NCBI GenBank assembly: GCA_018105865.1
Contig: CM030841.1
Location: 12,744,182 to 12,808,181, forward strand
Reading direction: 5' to 3'
From: Metaphire vulgaris
Lineage: Eukaryota; Annelida; Clitellata; Crassiclitellata; Megascolecidae
DNA: 64,000 nucleotides
Shown: positions 33,407 to 45,720 of the stretch, in pieces
How the letters are laid out: every line of letters starts with the position of its first letter
Numbering within the stretch: position 1 is the first letter of the stretch
Translations under genes and position numbers: made by a program
The notes under the pieces: model-generated
What the model was told of the DNA's origin: nothing
Database searches by the model: none
What the model saw: the letters and a program-made list of their open reading frames with translations, nothing else

Positions 33407-33677
33407 CAGTGGCGTAGCAGCCATATGGAGAACGTGGCCAAATGCCAAGGGCCACCGACCTGTAAAGGGCCCCCGACCCGAGTCAAAAAAAGTTCCGTAA
33501 CAACTTTTTCGCCATGTAGTCGTCAGATGAAAACATCTACAAAAAAAGGTCATCAACTTTTTCGCGAGACAAGCAAAAAAAGGTCGTCAACATTTTTGCA
33601 AACTTGTCAGATAGTCTCCTCTGGAAAGGGCCCCCCTTTTTTCGCCACGGGTCCCCGAGCATGTTGCTACGCCACTG
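33407..33677. mobile_element. hAT-type MITE, CAGTGGCGTAGC family
   Basis: TIRs CAGTGGCGTAGCA and TGCTACGCCACTG. The 8-bp duplication GTTATTTG is perfect (33399-33406, 33678-33685). The interior holds GACAAGCAAAAAAAGGTC. Confidence 0.92.
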
Positions 33678-34458
33678 GTTATTTGCAGAAATTAATTCAG
33701 AAAGAGACTTATAAGTGCAGCAACAAAAAGTGCAGAAGCATTCTATCAACAGTCAAAATATCAAGGATTCATGGCTGATCCATTAATTTCTAACTTGAAT
33801 TCGGAATATAGCGGTGCTCTTTGCTGTACAAGAATTGAAACGCCTAAATTTTTAAATAATGGAATTATGCAAAAAACATGAGTAGAAATATTAAATTTGA
33901 TAAAGACTACAAATAAAATGCTATGAATAGTCTCACAGCAGCAGCAGCAGCACTGAATAACCGAATAATATAAACATATATAAAATAAAAATATACAATT
34001 CACCTCAGCTTCATAAACTGTAAAGGCAACTAAATAGTAAAATCAAATATTGCCAAAGAAGAAAACAAGAATCTTAATCTGCAACAAAATATTTGTAAAT
34101 AAAACGGCAAAATAAAAACAGACCAATCAAACTTAAACTCACAAGTTATATGCAAATTGTAAACGCAACGAACACGGTCGCCATGAGGTTTGAAAATTGA
34201 AGCCCAAGAGTATAAATAAATGAATTCTGGGCGTCGTTCAACTATACACAGTCCTTCACACACACGCTTACACAAGCACACACACACACACACGCACGCA
34301 CAAGCACAGACCTGTCATAACTTTGACTTTAAGACATTATCTTATTTTAAAACAAACTCACAATATCTAACAACTCCTGCAAAGCATACAATAAAGGCTG
34401 CTGAAAATATAAGCTTAGCTTTGAACTGATGAAACTGACCTAACTGGCTTGAAATACG

Positions 34459-34658
34459 CATTGGCGCAGCCACAGGGGCCCGGGGCCCGGACCCCTATTC
34501 CTACTGGGCCAGTCGCGGGATTTGCACAAAACCGTTTACAAACGTTTCCGGGGGGAGGGGTTAGGGTGACCAGGAAATGTTTTGTGAGCTTTTAGCTCGC
34601 ACATTTTTATACGCAAAATTTTTGGTCCCCCTATTCCGGAATCCTGGCTACGCCACTG
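34459..34658. mobile_element. hAT-type MITE, CATTGGCGCAGCC variant
   Basis: TIRs CATTGGCGCAGCCA and TGGCTACGCCACTG. Flanks GAAATACG and AAAATAAG agree at 6 of 8. Confidence 0.75.
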
Positions 34659-34666
34659 AAAATAAG

Positions 34667-35632
34667 CGATCATAATGATGGTTCAAGGTAAACAAAATCT
34701 CAGAGTAGAAATTGACAAAAAGGCTACGTCTGCCTTTTACATGCGCCAACAAAAGATCAATGAGAAACAATCACTATTCTTACATTCATTGGTCTGTTAG
34801 AAATCGGAGAGCCGACCGGACTATTCACACTTTCGGAGGCACAAAAGGTTCACAGCTTCCAAAGGCCACCGCACATATGCACGGGTTCAAGTCCAGGTAG
34901 GCAAATGCATTCCAGGTACAGTTAGCGATGCTGCTGCCTCTCAACCGAAATACAGGTATATTTAAATAACGTTGTGCAGGCGCGTTAACGAAACAACAAC
35001 AAAATTAGAAGAAAAAAAAAAATTCCTCCCTGTTTTTATTGGCATTTTGCTTCTATAATTATAGAAATGAATTAGTACTTTTTAAAAATCCATAAGCGCA
35101 CCTTACCTATCGTGCGCTCTACATTACGCCAGTCTCTTGGTTATCTAGCCTTTCCAAGAAGCCAAGTAAAATATGACAAATCCTTCCAATACTTTTCATA
35201 CGGCGTCAATCCACAAGAGAACACGCCTACCAGCCAGACAGACACGAAGCACACCGCTTCCACTAAATTCCCCGTGCAAAATAAATAAGCAGACAATACC
35301 GGTAGTCGTGCGTACAAGACGAAAACAACTGCTCTAAAGCAGTCAACAGGTTCAGAACTCCTATTTACCCAAAGCTTCATTCCACCAAATAAATTAGGAA
35401 AGTGCACATACAATCGAAAACTTTTTCAACTCTAGGTCGCCGTTCAAACATTCACAGTCTATAAAATGAGGTAAAACGTTGTTGATAGGACCACTTGTCA
35501 ATATGTGAATGTCTGAGCAGGCAGAGACAGATTCTACAAGGCCACAAAACCTGTAAATGATAATAATATTATGGAAAAGTATACATACATACATACATAT
35601 ATACACATGCTTTCATGTATGCATATATATTA

Positions 35633-35705
<73 letters not shown>

Positions 35706-36047
35706 GAAGACAAGAGAGCCGACCTGTAGTAATGTTGGCCACCAAAAAAGACCCCAAAACAAAAATAAAAATAAACAAATAAAAAAATACAAACAATTCC
35801 ATAACCTAATTATATGTTAACGCAAAAACAATTTATGACCGCAAATCAGTGAATTCCGCAAGTTTAAAACAATCAACGAACCGAGACCTTCTAAACTTTA
35901 AGGAGGCACCGTGTACACAACTTACAACAGGAAAAATAACTATTACATGTAGAAAAAGCAAGGATGCAGACAAATATAGCAGGCCTGTCTAGAACCAGCG
36001 TGTTTTCAACAAAATGCTCTTGAGCACGTGCTTCAAGCCATAACAAA
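34667..36047. other. No gene seen; AT microsatellite inside
   Basis: (AT)n of about 67 bp at 35634-35700. A lone B-box-like GGGTTCAAGTCC at 34883 lacks an A box. The remainder is unassigned and may include 3' flank of the bZIP gene. Confidence 0.4.
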
Positions 36048-36219
36048 CATTAGCGTCGCCACGGGGAAAATTCCCCCCTCCCCCGACTCCAGACCACCTA
36101 TCAGATTCGCGCAAATCCGGTGAGAAATTTTTTGTGGGGAGTGAGGTGGGGGTAAGGAATCTGACACGCCAGCCTCCTTTTGCCCCCCCCCCAACCCAAA
36201 ATTCCTGGCGACGCCACTG
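36048..36219. mobile_element. hAT-type MITE, CATTAGCGTCGCCA variant
   Basis: TIRs CATTAGCGTCGCCA and TGGCGACGCCACTG. Flanks ATAACAAA and ATAATGAA agree at 6 of 8. Confidence 0.75.
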
Positions 36220-36534
36220 ATAATGAAGCACAACCTCACATTAAGTCTTCAGGAAATACGCTACGTTCTGCAAGTGACAGGTTCCGAAGCCTCAGACTTG
36301 TAGTGACAAAGGAAGTCTCTTACGGCATTGATTTGAAATGATTTCGATGAGCGGATACAAGGACAGGCCACCATAGATAGATAGAGCTACGAGACCACGC
36401 TAGTCATGGAAAGCAATAGATAAAATGTACTCGTATACCGTCGTCAGCCTGTACAAAATTCAACAGTAAACAATTAGGCAACAAAGGGGCGGGTAACGTC
36501 ATTGTCAACATAGAATTCTTTGAGCGGCTTCTAG

Positions 36535-36617
36535 CTTCTTCTTCTTCTTTCTTCTTCTTCTTCTTCTTCTTCTTCTTCTTCTTCTTCTTCTTCTTCTTCT
36601 TCTTCTTCTTCTTCTTC
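36535..36617. repeat. (TTC)n microsatellite
   Basis: About 80 bp of CTT/TTC units. It creates poly-Glu and poly-Arg frames on the minus strand that are not genes. Confidence 0.95.
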
Positions 36618-36838
36618 GTGATATCGATGCTGCAGTGTTCTTAAAATTCTGTACACCAACCGAATTATCTGTACAAAAAAGGCTGCAGAGCAGAAGAACA
36701 ATGCTATAACAACTAAGATTGGACGAGAATAAAATATATAACATGATTTCACAAACCCACTTAAGTCTGCACACAAGTTACAAAAAGTGCTAAAGAATCC
36801 GATGATGCTGCAATATGACTCCACTGTCTAATTTAATG

Positions 36839-36840
<2 letters not shown>

Positions 36841-36919
<79 letters not shown>
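36841..36919. repeat. (AT)n microsatellite
   Basis: About 79 bp of uninterrupted AT. Confidence 0.97.
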
Positions 36920-37026
36920 CATAATTTGTAACCTGCTTAACAAATCATAGAAAGAAAGATGGTTATAACCGCCATGCTTTATATATTGTAAAAGAAGAAC
37001 TAAATTTATATGTAGTAAAGGCTAAG

Positions 37027-37028
<2 letters not shown>

Positions 37029-37120
<92 letters not shown>
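37029..37120. repeat. (GT)n(AT)n compound microsatellite
   Basis: GT repeats to 37063 pass into AT repeats. Confidence 0.95.
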
Positions 37121-37125
<5 letters not shown>

Positions 37126-37906
37126 TCGGCTCAATTATTTAAACATTTGTCACTTATGAGTACACCTAATAATGGCCCAAAATGCACTTTAGTCTACAAA
37201 GCAAGTGAATTTTCAAGAAACGACTTCTGAGTGTCATTTTTGCTATTTTCGTAAAACAGTGGTGGAAATTCGTCTGAACTGCTGTGTACTGTATTAACGT
37301 CAACAGTTCTACATAAAAATAACAAAAAAAATTGATAACTACGTGCGAAGAGTCAGCAAGCGTCAATGAGGTAATTGAAAAATTGTGTTGCAGAGTGGCT
37401 TACTTACTGAAATTTCTACCTCTTGCTTAAAAATAAAAGCGGCAAACTAAGCTTTCATCTTTAACAGCATCTAGCAACGTGATTTCTTCCCTAGTATCCC
37501 TACGTCTGCATCCCCTGCTTCTCCCTCTTTATTCTGTCCAGATATTTCTCGAACGAACTGTGATCATTAACAGATATTTTACTGAACTTGTTAATTTTCA
37601 GTTTTTGTTTGCAGTTTAGAAACTTGAGGTTTAAAATCGCCCCATTGGTTCTGATATGACAGACTGGTAAAGCCGAATATAATTGTTAATATTGTAGCGG
37701 CAAAACGCCTGAAACAAGAATCCTCATGCTGCTATAGAGTAACGCTCCTACGCTATGCTGTTTTTATCTGCATCTGAACCCAACCCGTAACTTTTATCTC
37801 GGTTACAAAAAACAGACATACATGTACAAAAAATTAAAGAAAACTTAACCTGCAATGCGAAACACCTGAGAATATTCATAATAACCCCAAAGCCCGCATA
37901 CACATG

Positions 37907-40180
37907 TCAGGTATCGGTCTCAATTCTTTCATATGGGCCAAGACCTGGATTTCCGTTACAACTATCCTTTCTTTTCTTGCCAATTATCTCCTTCAGATCG
38001 GTCACCTCCCTGGAAAGGCTTCTCAGTTCCTCTTTCAACTTGTTATTTTCCGACTCCAGTATTGTTGCTGCGGTCAGGTTGAGACCGGCAGCCAGCTGTT
38101 TCCTGCTTTTACGAGTTCTTCTGCCAGCTGGAGGGTCCGGCGCCCTGTCCCGCTGACAACGAGCCTGGGTTGAGTCGCTGTCGGAGAACTCCGACGCACA
38201 GTCGACCGAGTCGCCAGACGTGTTGGGACTGTTGGGAGACGTATCCACGAGAAGATCCCCGCTCTGGTCGTCGTACATAAAACCAGCATCAGAGGTAACT
38301 GTTGTTGTCGCCGCCGCCATAGAGGTGTTCTGGAAATCCCGTTTCTCTGCGTGGCTGTTACCAGCAGTGGTGCTTAGCAATGACATTTTATGCCAGACTT
38401 TTAAGGGCACTCCGCCCCTCACCTGCCGACTTGAATTCTGCGCCACGCTATCGATACTGTCAGTGGCCAAATCTGAGAGAAAACTCGGCTCGTCTCGACC
38501 CTCGTAGCAAGAAGCGTCGCTGTACCCCTTCAGGTTCTTAGTCGACGCTGCCACGCTAGGCAAGTTGTCTGCGCCTTCCACTTTGATGGCAGCGTTCGCA
38601 CCAGTCTTCTTCACGGCGAACATCGACGGTCGAGGCGGTTGATGATACTGAGATAATATCTCTCCACTATCCCTACTGTCCTGTAAATACGCTCCCCGTT
38701 GTTGCTGCTGCTGCTGCAGTGTTTGAACACTGTAATTCTCTATCGAGTCTTTGGATGATACTTCTGTCCATAGTTCATGGTATGGCAGCGCTTGGAGCTG
38801 GAATGCTGCCCGAAATGACCTGGTGTCGTTCCTGAGTAGTGAAGAGGAGGAGGCTGGGCGTCCAGATGCACCGCAGTTGGAATTCGGCAGGGGAAACCTG
38901 GCGGAGGAAGGCGGCTGCCACGACAGCGAGCGCTTCGTGAGGTTGAGCGGTGCTTCGGGGCTCAGCAGGCTGCGTTTGCGTAGGCATACCGTGACGTCAT
39001 CGTCGTCGTCCGAGGACAGGTCGGAGAAAGTGAGCAAAGGTATTTCTGAGGTTGAGGTTGTTACCCGTTGTCGAGGCGGCTGCTGGAAATATTCCTGTCC
39101 AAGGCTGCCGCCGCCGCCGCCGCAGCTGGCCACAGGAGGAGCCAGTGAAACTGTCGGAGAGGATGACGACAACAGCAGTTCATCGGTCAAGCTGGACGAT
39201 CTGATCATCGAATCGAACGGCTGTTTACCGCCGTCACCTCTGCTGAATACTACATCATCATCATCATCATCATCACCACCACCAGGAGTCTCCAACTGCA
39301 GGTAGCCGATCCTGGCCGGTGTACAAGTTGAGGTAGAGCTGTATGACTGCAGAGGTCTTACCACTGGAACGTTTTCTTCCGCAAAAGGTAAGCTCTTCAG
39401 CGACGCAACAGGCTGGTTTTGCATCGACACGTTCTGCTGCAAGACTGCGTGCTGACCAGCGACCGGGTGATGATAGGAACCTTCGGCTGACTGGTAATGT
39501 CGAGGTGCGGCGGCAGGAACGGCGGGCAGCAGAGACGTTCCGTCCGGATTATCACGTCTGTCCACCACCATCAACGACGACTCCTGGTGGTGGTAGAACT
39601 GGTCGAGGACTGGAGGCGATGGACTGACGGGCTGGTAGAACGGAAACGACGAAGACGAAGGAGGGGTGCTGTCGTCCGACGACGAGATTCCGACGTAGAC
39701 CGGAGAGACGGACCGGTCGAGAGGAACGTCGTCGTCGCCGTCGCCGCCGCCGACGGGGAAGGGGGCGTCCGGCAGTAACCCGTATTTTCGCTTGATGGCT
39801 TCCAGTTCCAGCCTGAGGCGTTTGTTGTCGGTGGTCAGCTCGAGGATCTTCTTCGTCATGGCCATGTCGTTGATGCGCCGCTTCTCGCGCGATCGCTTCG
39901 CCGCCTCGTTGTTCTTCTGACGCTTCATCCAGTACTCGTCGTCCTTCTTGTGGTCGGGTATGAATTCGCGCAGTCGACGCGACGTCGACGACGACGACGA
40001 CGCGGAGTTCGTCGTTCCCCCGCTCGGTCCGGTCTGGACCTGATGATGGAGCTGCGTTCGTCTCCCTGAGAAAGGCGTATCGCCGCCGCCGCCGCCGCCG
40101 CCGGCATCTGTCATCCCCGCACCGTGATGGTCTGGTAGGTGCGGCTGTGGCGGACCACGGTTCAGATTGTAATCGGCACA

Positions 40181-40214
<34 letters not shown>

Positions 40215-40420
40215 TGCGCAGACGGCAACAAAGCACCGCTGTCCCTGCCGTAGGGCATGAGGTAGGGGTGGAATCTCTGAGATAAGGATGAGGCGGGATA
40301 CTGCTGCTGCTGCTGCTGTTGATGCTCGTGAATAAGGACGCCGTCTGCAGCAGTAGCAGCAGCAGCATTGCTGATGTCGTAAGCAGCAGCTGACGCTGAA
40401 GACTGGGATGAGGTAGACAT
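37907..40420 (-). CDS. NFIL3: NFIL3/vrille/CES-2-type bZIP transcription factor, single coding exon
   Basis: A nuclear DNA-binding factor of the family that competes with PAR-bZIP proteins at D-box sites; relatives act in circadian, developmental and immune control. The protein has 837 residues from the ATG at 40420; an in-frame TTG at 40432 and a stop further up rule out a longer start. Residues 151-156 are REFIPD, followed by KNNEAAKRSREKRR (about 169-182), the family's basic region, then a zipper to about 213. Gln, Ala, Gly, Ser and Asp runs (for example seven Asp near the middle) fill the rest. Further down, PLNLTKRS resembles a CtBP-binding motif and AIKVEGAD a SUMO site. The last 60 residues hold a second heptad coil (LESENNKLKEELRSLSREV) after RRTRKSRK. 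An acceptor at 40487/40486 (TTTGTTTACAG) suggests a non-coding first exon upstream. A candidate AATAAA on the minus strand is at 37533-37528. About 837 residues is long compared with vertebrate NFIL3. Confidence 0.92.
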
Positions 40421-41597
40421 GTCATCAACCAAACTAAAGACCGAATCACATTATGCGCGCATTAAGCTCATAATGAATCCTTTTCCTGTAAACAAAACAC
40501 AAACCAGATGAGAAGACACACACACACATGTATATATACTTGTAGGTGATACATTATATATAGGTGATACATAATCTATATATGAGCTCATATTTTTGGC
40601 GAACGCGTCCTACCTCATCGCGTGATTTCCGCTAGGTGGCACCGCTTTACTTTGGAAGCATGGAATTCGAAAGAAAAACGTAAATGATTGCATTCAGTAT
40701 ATATAATACTGCAGAAACAGACCAGATTTCATACATTCTGACCCAGGTGTTGTGTTCGGGTTCAGCACCGACGCGGGGGCACAGTACAATACATAAAAGC
40801 TAAAAGGCTGTTTCCAGAGTTTAATTAAGATCCAAGGTGGAAGACATTCACGCCTTGTTATTATTTCTAAGAGTTTATACTGTGCTCTCGTACATACGAT
40901 GTGTCTGTCCGTTTATGGTCCACTTCCACATCAGCAGACACGTGAATGCTTGAGCTACGAATACCTCCAATCGCCTAATTTTCGCGGCCTAAATTATTCC
41001 AGACTCGAACTCGAGCATACAGACTGACTCTGCGCAAAGACGATACTCCACACAGCCATGTCATCCATCTGTTTCCACTGCCAGTCTCACGGACAGACAC
41101 AATTTGCTATCAGCAAACGCCATTATCATAAATAATTATTAATTAAAGAAACTGTAACGAACAGAATAAATACCGTGTGCTAATCTCAGAATCTCAAAAT
41201 CTACCTTATTGGGAGGCAGATTTTCTAACAGAGAAGCGATTATCTTCTTCTTCTGCCTCTCGCCTTAGTATTTCATCGTCAATGTTAATCCCTTGCTGCA
41301 AGCATACCCAATAACTTATGTTTCTGTGATAAATAATTTATAATAACTAGATTTAAGATACTGAAGCAAGTCACCAGTAGTATAGGGCCTATTGTTAGAA
41401 AGTTGAAGACTACTTTGATGTGCGAAATAATTTGTTGTCATTGAGACCGGACTTCCGGTCGCTCTCTACTTTCTACTTACTTCCTATGTTCGATGAAAAT
41501 CAGCTTAAAACGCTATACATGTGATGATGTGACTCGTTCTTAAACACACTTATTTCAATAAATATATCCTTTTTGTGCTAATAATAAAACTCTGCGC
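40421..41597. other. 5' region of the bZIP gene
   Basis: Holds the 5' untranslated end of the coding exon (up to about 40485) and presumed intron. No repeats of note apart from short CA and TATA tracts. Confidence 0.4.
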
Positions 41598-41911
41598 CAA
41601 TGGCTGTTCCACAGTGTTGATGATTGGGGATGCATTCCCCCCACCGGGATTCTGGATGACCTATTTTGCTTGTCAACCTATTTTCCCGTGAGTTTAAAAA
41701 AATCAGTGAAAAATACTGCAAATGACCCTCTTTTCCTTGCTTGTCGGCCTTTTTTGGCAAGGTTTCTTAACATTTAGTGAGCAAAACACTACTAGCAATG
41801 ACCTTTTTCTCTGTTTCTTGTTTTTCTTCTTCACTTTGCATCCCCCCACCAACTTCCAATAATTTTTTCCAACCCCCCAACCCCCACCAAGAATTCCTGG
41901 AACCGCCACTG
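41598..41911 (-). mobile_element. hAT-type MITE, CAGTGGCGGTTCCAG family
   Basis: Right end CTGGAACCGCCACTG and left end CAATGGCTGTTCCA. Flanks CTCTGCGC (41590-41597) and ATATGCGC (41912-41919) agree at 6 of 8. Two GCTTGTC (GACAAGC) motifs inside. Relative of 20565-21066. Confidence 0.75.
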
Positions 41912-42056
41912 ATATGCGCTGTAAAAGAATTGCAACTCTATAACACCTATCGCTCAGTGTACCGCTCTACTATAGTACGGTAAAAGACTTAGTCCTACGA
42001 TTCCTAATACCGATTCGCGTGATATCGCTTCAGCATCTATGATCAGTGCTTCAGAG

Positions 42057-42257
42057 CAGGGCCGCCGAAAGAAATTCCGGGCCCCGGAAAAAAAAAATTG
42101 CGGGCCCTTAAGAAAAATGTATCAAGTCTCTGAAAAACCTGACAAGCAAAATAACCTTATCGTCACCGGATCTGGGTCCCCTGAAAACTTGAAAACTCCA
42201 CGGGCCCCGGTACAATGTACCGGCTGCACCCCCTCTCCTCAGGCCTGCTTGAAGCTG
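42057..42257. mobile_element. Probable hAT-type MITE, CAGGGCCGCCG family
   Basis: Begins CAGGGCCGCCGAAAG after CTTCAGAG (42049-42056), and CTTCAGAG returns at 42258-42265. The right TIR is unclear (GGCCTGCTTGAAGCTG), so the exact end is open. It contains a CTGACAAGCAAAATAACC motif. Confidence 0.55.
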
Positions 42258-42304
42258 CTTCAGAGTGAGATGAATTTCACGTATTATGGACGCCTATTTC
42301 ACAA

Positions 42305-42486
42305 CAGTGGCGGCTCTAGGATTTGGCAAGTGGGGGGGCGTTGGGGTGGCAACTTCTAATCATGGGGGGCCAACCATTTGTTGTTTAATGTATGTAGCAT
42401 TAAGTATAGGGTCCCAACTGGGGGGGCACTGGGGGCTAGGCTCTCAATAGGGGGCACGCGCCTTCCCCCCGGTGGAGCCGCCACTG
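42305..42486 (+). mobile_element. hAT-type MITE, CAGTGGCGGCTCC family
   Basis: CAGTGGCGGCTCTAGGATTT to GTGGAGCCGCCACTG. Flanks TTTCACAA (42297-42304) and GTTCACAA (42487-42494) agree at 7 of 8. Confidence 0.9.
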
Positions 42487-43061
42487 GTTCACAACTGTTT
42501 AGATAATCGGGTCTATATGCGCGTGCAGTATCCTTTTAAGCCCTCTTTTCCCATTTGTCAATCTTGTAAGACATTTCGCCGCCACCCATTCGTACAGGCA
42601 AAACGTCGGCCTGCGTCGTGCCATGCATTTGGGAAGAGTTGTTGCAATAGGAAACGATCTCTCTCCTCTCTTTGCATACGGATGTCACTTTGGTTGTCGG
42701 ATTTCAAATGTCGAAAGGCGAAAGCGTCTCGCGTTCCGCCGACTCTCGGAAGATGTCAACAGCTCTGCTCACATCAAAACCAGTCCGCTTCTCCGGGTTA
42801 AAAAGGCGTGGTCGTCTGTGATAGACTACTTTCTAATTTCGTATGTAGCCGGTTGAGCAGCAACAGCAGCAGCAGTGCATTTTCAAAGAACAAAATGGCT
42901 ACAAACGCTAAAATTAAACCGCTCAGACAAGTTTCCCGATTTTTGAAAGCCTATTATGTAAATGTTCACAGCGTTTCATTGCTGATAGCTTTACTGAAAC
43001 TGTTCATCGTCTTTTGGTTAAGACAAATAGCTTACAATTGCTTCTTTTAGGGTGTTACACC

Positions 43062-43250
43062 CAGTGGCGGCTCCACCGTGGGGTCAGGGGGGCCCGTGCC
43101 CCTATTGAGTACTTGCCCCCAGTGCCCCCCCCCAGCTGGGACCCTATACTTAATGCTACATACATTAAACAACAAAGGGTTGGCCCCCATGATTAGAAGT
43201 TGCCACCCCAACGCCCCCACCCCACTTGCCAAATCCTAGAGCCGCCACTG
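43062..43250 (-). mobile_element. hAT-type MITE, CAGTGGCGGCTCC family
   Basis: Reverse orientation. The 8-bp duplication GTTACACC is perfect (43054-43061, 43251-43258). Confidence 0.93.
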
Positions 43251-43698
43251 GTTACACCCACACAACTAGTCTTTTTACGCCCATTTTACGTTTTTCACGG
43301 ATCTACCGCTTTTATACTCAGAACAACGCTGGCTTAATTACAGTCGATTAATTATATAACGCAAGGGCACCTATCCTTTCCTTTAAAAATTTCATCTGGG
43401 ATCGACCTGGTTCATAGTGGAAGGAGGTGTCCAGTGTGAAATCTGTCCGCATTATGATATTGACTGCAACTTCCTGGTATTCATTCATCTTAATGCTATA
43501 TTTATATATAGTATATTAGTTACGCTGGCAATCTCGTGCCAAAGTTTGCAATGTCATCTGTTATCAAAATGATAATTCGCAAAATGGTCAACTCAATGTG
43601 ATTTGTGGATCTCTTGCAGATTGGTTTCAATCGGCAATGAATCATCGTTTAATTGTATAATTGTATTGTTTGATGCTGATTGAAACTAACAAAACTCT

Positions 43699-43751
43699 CT
43701 CTGTCTGTCTGCCTGCCTGCCTGCCTTTCTGTCTCTCTCTTTCTGCATGTC

Positions 43752-43802
<51 letters not shown>

Positions 43803-43803
43803 T
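43699..43803. repeat. (CTGT)/(CTGC)/(CT) compound microsatellite
   Basis: CTGT and CTGC units pass into CT. Confidence 0.93.
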
Positions 43804-43866
43804 TCACCGCTCCACTAGAAGAAGGAAGACTCCTCTATTGTAATATGCTGTTTTTAATCAGCTTAA

Positions 43867-43938
43867 CCCCTTAACTGGGGAGCCCGGATATATCCGTCCA
43901 TTTTACATTGAGTTACAGTTAAATACACGGTTAAGGGG
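43867..43938. mobile_element. 72-bp TTAA MITE, copy 3
   Basis: CCCCTTAACTG and CGGTTAAGGGG between TTAA at 43863-43866 and 43939-43942. Confidence 0.9.
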
Positions 43939-44573
43939 TTAATGCTTTCTATTTGCCAGCCATAATATCTGTATGACCTTCCTATCTTTTGCAGAGGACG
44001 TCACTTTTACGGCGGACTGACGGAAAAGGAATTCGCAGTGACGATGATCATGAAACAAGCGCCTTCGAGAAATTCATCTAACTCTGAGAAGCAACACTGA
44101 TCATAGATGTTGAAGTGATGTCACGCGTGACAACAACGAGAAATCACGAAACTCGCGGTCACGGGGCGTGACTGAAAGCGTGCATTGTTGCAAGATTATT
44201 CTCTCTAATGAGGTTCCACCGTAGGTGCTGAGATACATCAGAAGTGAGGATTGCAAAAGTGAAACCCCCAGAGACTGCTGCGCGTCGACACTTTTATTGA
44301 CCGCAGTTTCTATACAGTATTACTCTCAGCACGAGTCAGCAGCAGTCAAGAGTGAGAATTTTTTAAAAATACGTTCCTCAAAACCCCAAAAATTTAAATG
44401 TTATTGTACTGTTCTCACATTTCGAAAACCTGACCACGCCCGTGCCTGAGTAAGAAAAATACATTGTATGCAAATTAATTAATTATTAACAGTTATCTAG
44501 GAAAACTGAGTCATTAAATGATGATAGTATTGTAGTGGTTTTCACACAGGCAAATGCCTTCGTCCTTCTAGAC

Positions 44574-44920
44574 CAGTGCTTCCCAAACTGTGGTCCGCGG
44601 ACCAGTTCTCGCCCGCGAGCCCTTCTTTGCCGGTCCGCAACGTGAGTTGAGAAAAATGAGAAAAAATATTTTATAGATATTATTATATTATACATTTTCT
44701 CCTTTGAGGATTGCTTAAAACTGTTTAAAAACAAGACTCTAAAACACACATCGCCATTACTATAAAAAGTTACATGTATATTAAGATGTATATTGACGTG
44801 ATGTAATTTTTTTAAAATCCAAATTACAAGGAAAAATTAAATGGCACCGGTCCCTAGAGCAAAAGGAAAATTTTATAATTTTTTGCCGGTCCGCAAAGGT
44901 GTTAAGTTTAGGAAGCACTG
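44574..44920. mobile_element. hAT-type MITE, CAGTGCTTCCCAAAC family
   Basis: TIRs CAGTGCTTCCCAAAC and GTTTAGGAAGCACTG. Flanks TTCTAGAC (44566-44573) and TCCTAGAC (44921-44928) agree at 7 of 8. TTTGCCGGTCCGCAA occurs near both ends. Confidence 0.88.
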
Positions 44921-44940
44921 TCCTAGACCAATTGAAATTC

Positions 44941-45109
<169 letters not shown>

Positions 45110-45379
45110 GTTATAAATTTAACTCCAAGTTATCGTTGCGTCTGTTTACACAACTTAAAAATCGTTTATCTTGACTCTAACCAGGCAATCGCCAGACAAG
45201 AACGAATCGGAGAGGGGGAAGATGGGGGCTCGCATAAAAAAATTCGCCACCACAGAACCGACGATCGACATCGACGAAGATTTTTTCAGGAACGTCCCGG
45301 CAGAGACAGGCAGAGACAGAGACAGACAGCCATATAGAGGTTAAAAATAGTCACATGTTCTGCGCTTGTAACACTCCGC

Positions 45380-45582
45380 TTAGGTCCGGTGATAGAGGCG
45401 TTTAAAGGCGACGGGGGGAGGGGGCGACAGGCGACGTAATGAGGCGGCGGCGGCCGTGAGGCCCGCAAGAAACTCGGTTAATTGCGTTCTGTGTCGTAAT
45501 AACTGCACCCACCTCCGCCGCCGCTCGTCGAGCAGACGACGTCGAGACCACGTGACCGAACGAGAGTCGTAAACTCGAGCCT

Positions 45583-45613
<31 letters not shown>

Positions 45614-45720
45614 GTAATTAGCGACTATTTATAAGCGGCGTCGGCAAAGACCTTGGCCGATTATGTCGTTTTGGGAGGGGCCAGGGGCGAGGGGTCGGGG
45701 CATCGCCTGCGCCTTTTCCT
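45380..45720 (-). promoter_or_regulatory. GC/CpG-rich candidate promoter block
   Basis: This stretch is CpG-rich in an AT-rich setting. On the minus strand it shows CTTATAAATA (45635-45626) like a TATA box, a (GCT)n tract and an E-box CACGTG at 45549-45554. It lies about 5 kb upstream of the bZIP coding exon, in the right orientation for a non-coding first exon. The link is inference only. Confidence 0.3.

Noticed and set aside
34870..34900. tRNA gene candidate (GGGTTCAAGTCC B box)
   Set aside because: No A box at the right distance and no acceptor stem.
39552..40181. Arg-rich 209-codon frame within the bZIP gene
   Set aside because: Alternative-frame shadow of homopolymer-rich coding sequence.
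40421..40432. Longer start (TTG at 40432) for the bZIP protein
   Set aside because: TTG is not a usual eukaryotic start. The ATG at 40420 is in frame and an upstream stop closes the frame.
42895..43050. 51-codon plus-strand frame MATNAKIKPLRQ with a hydrophobic end
   Set aside because: The start context is acceptable but there is no homology, no neighbouring exon and no other support.
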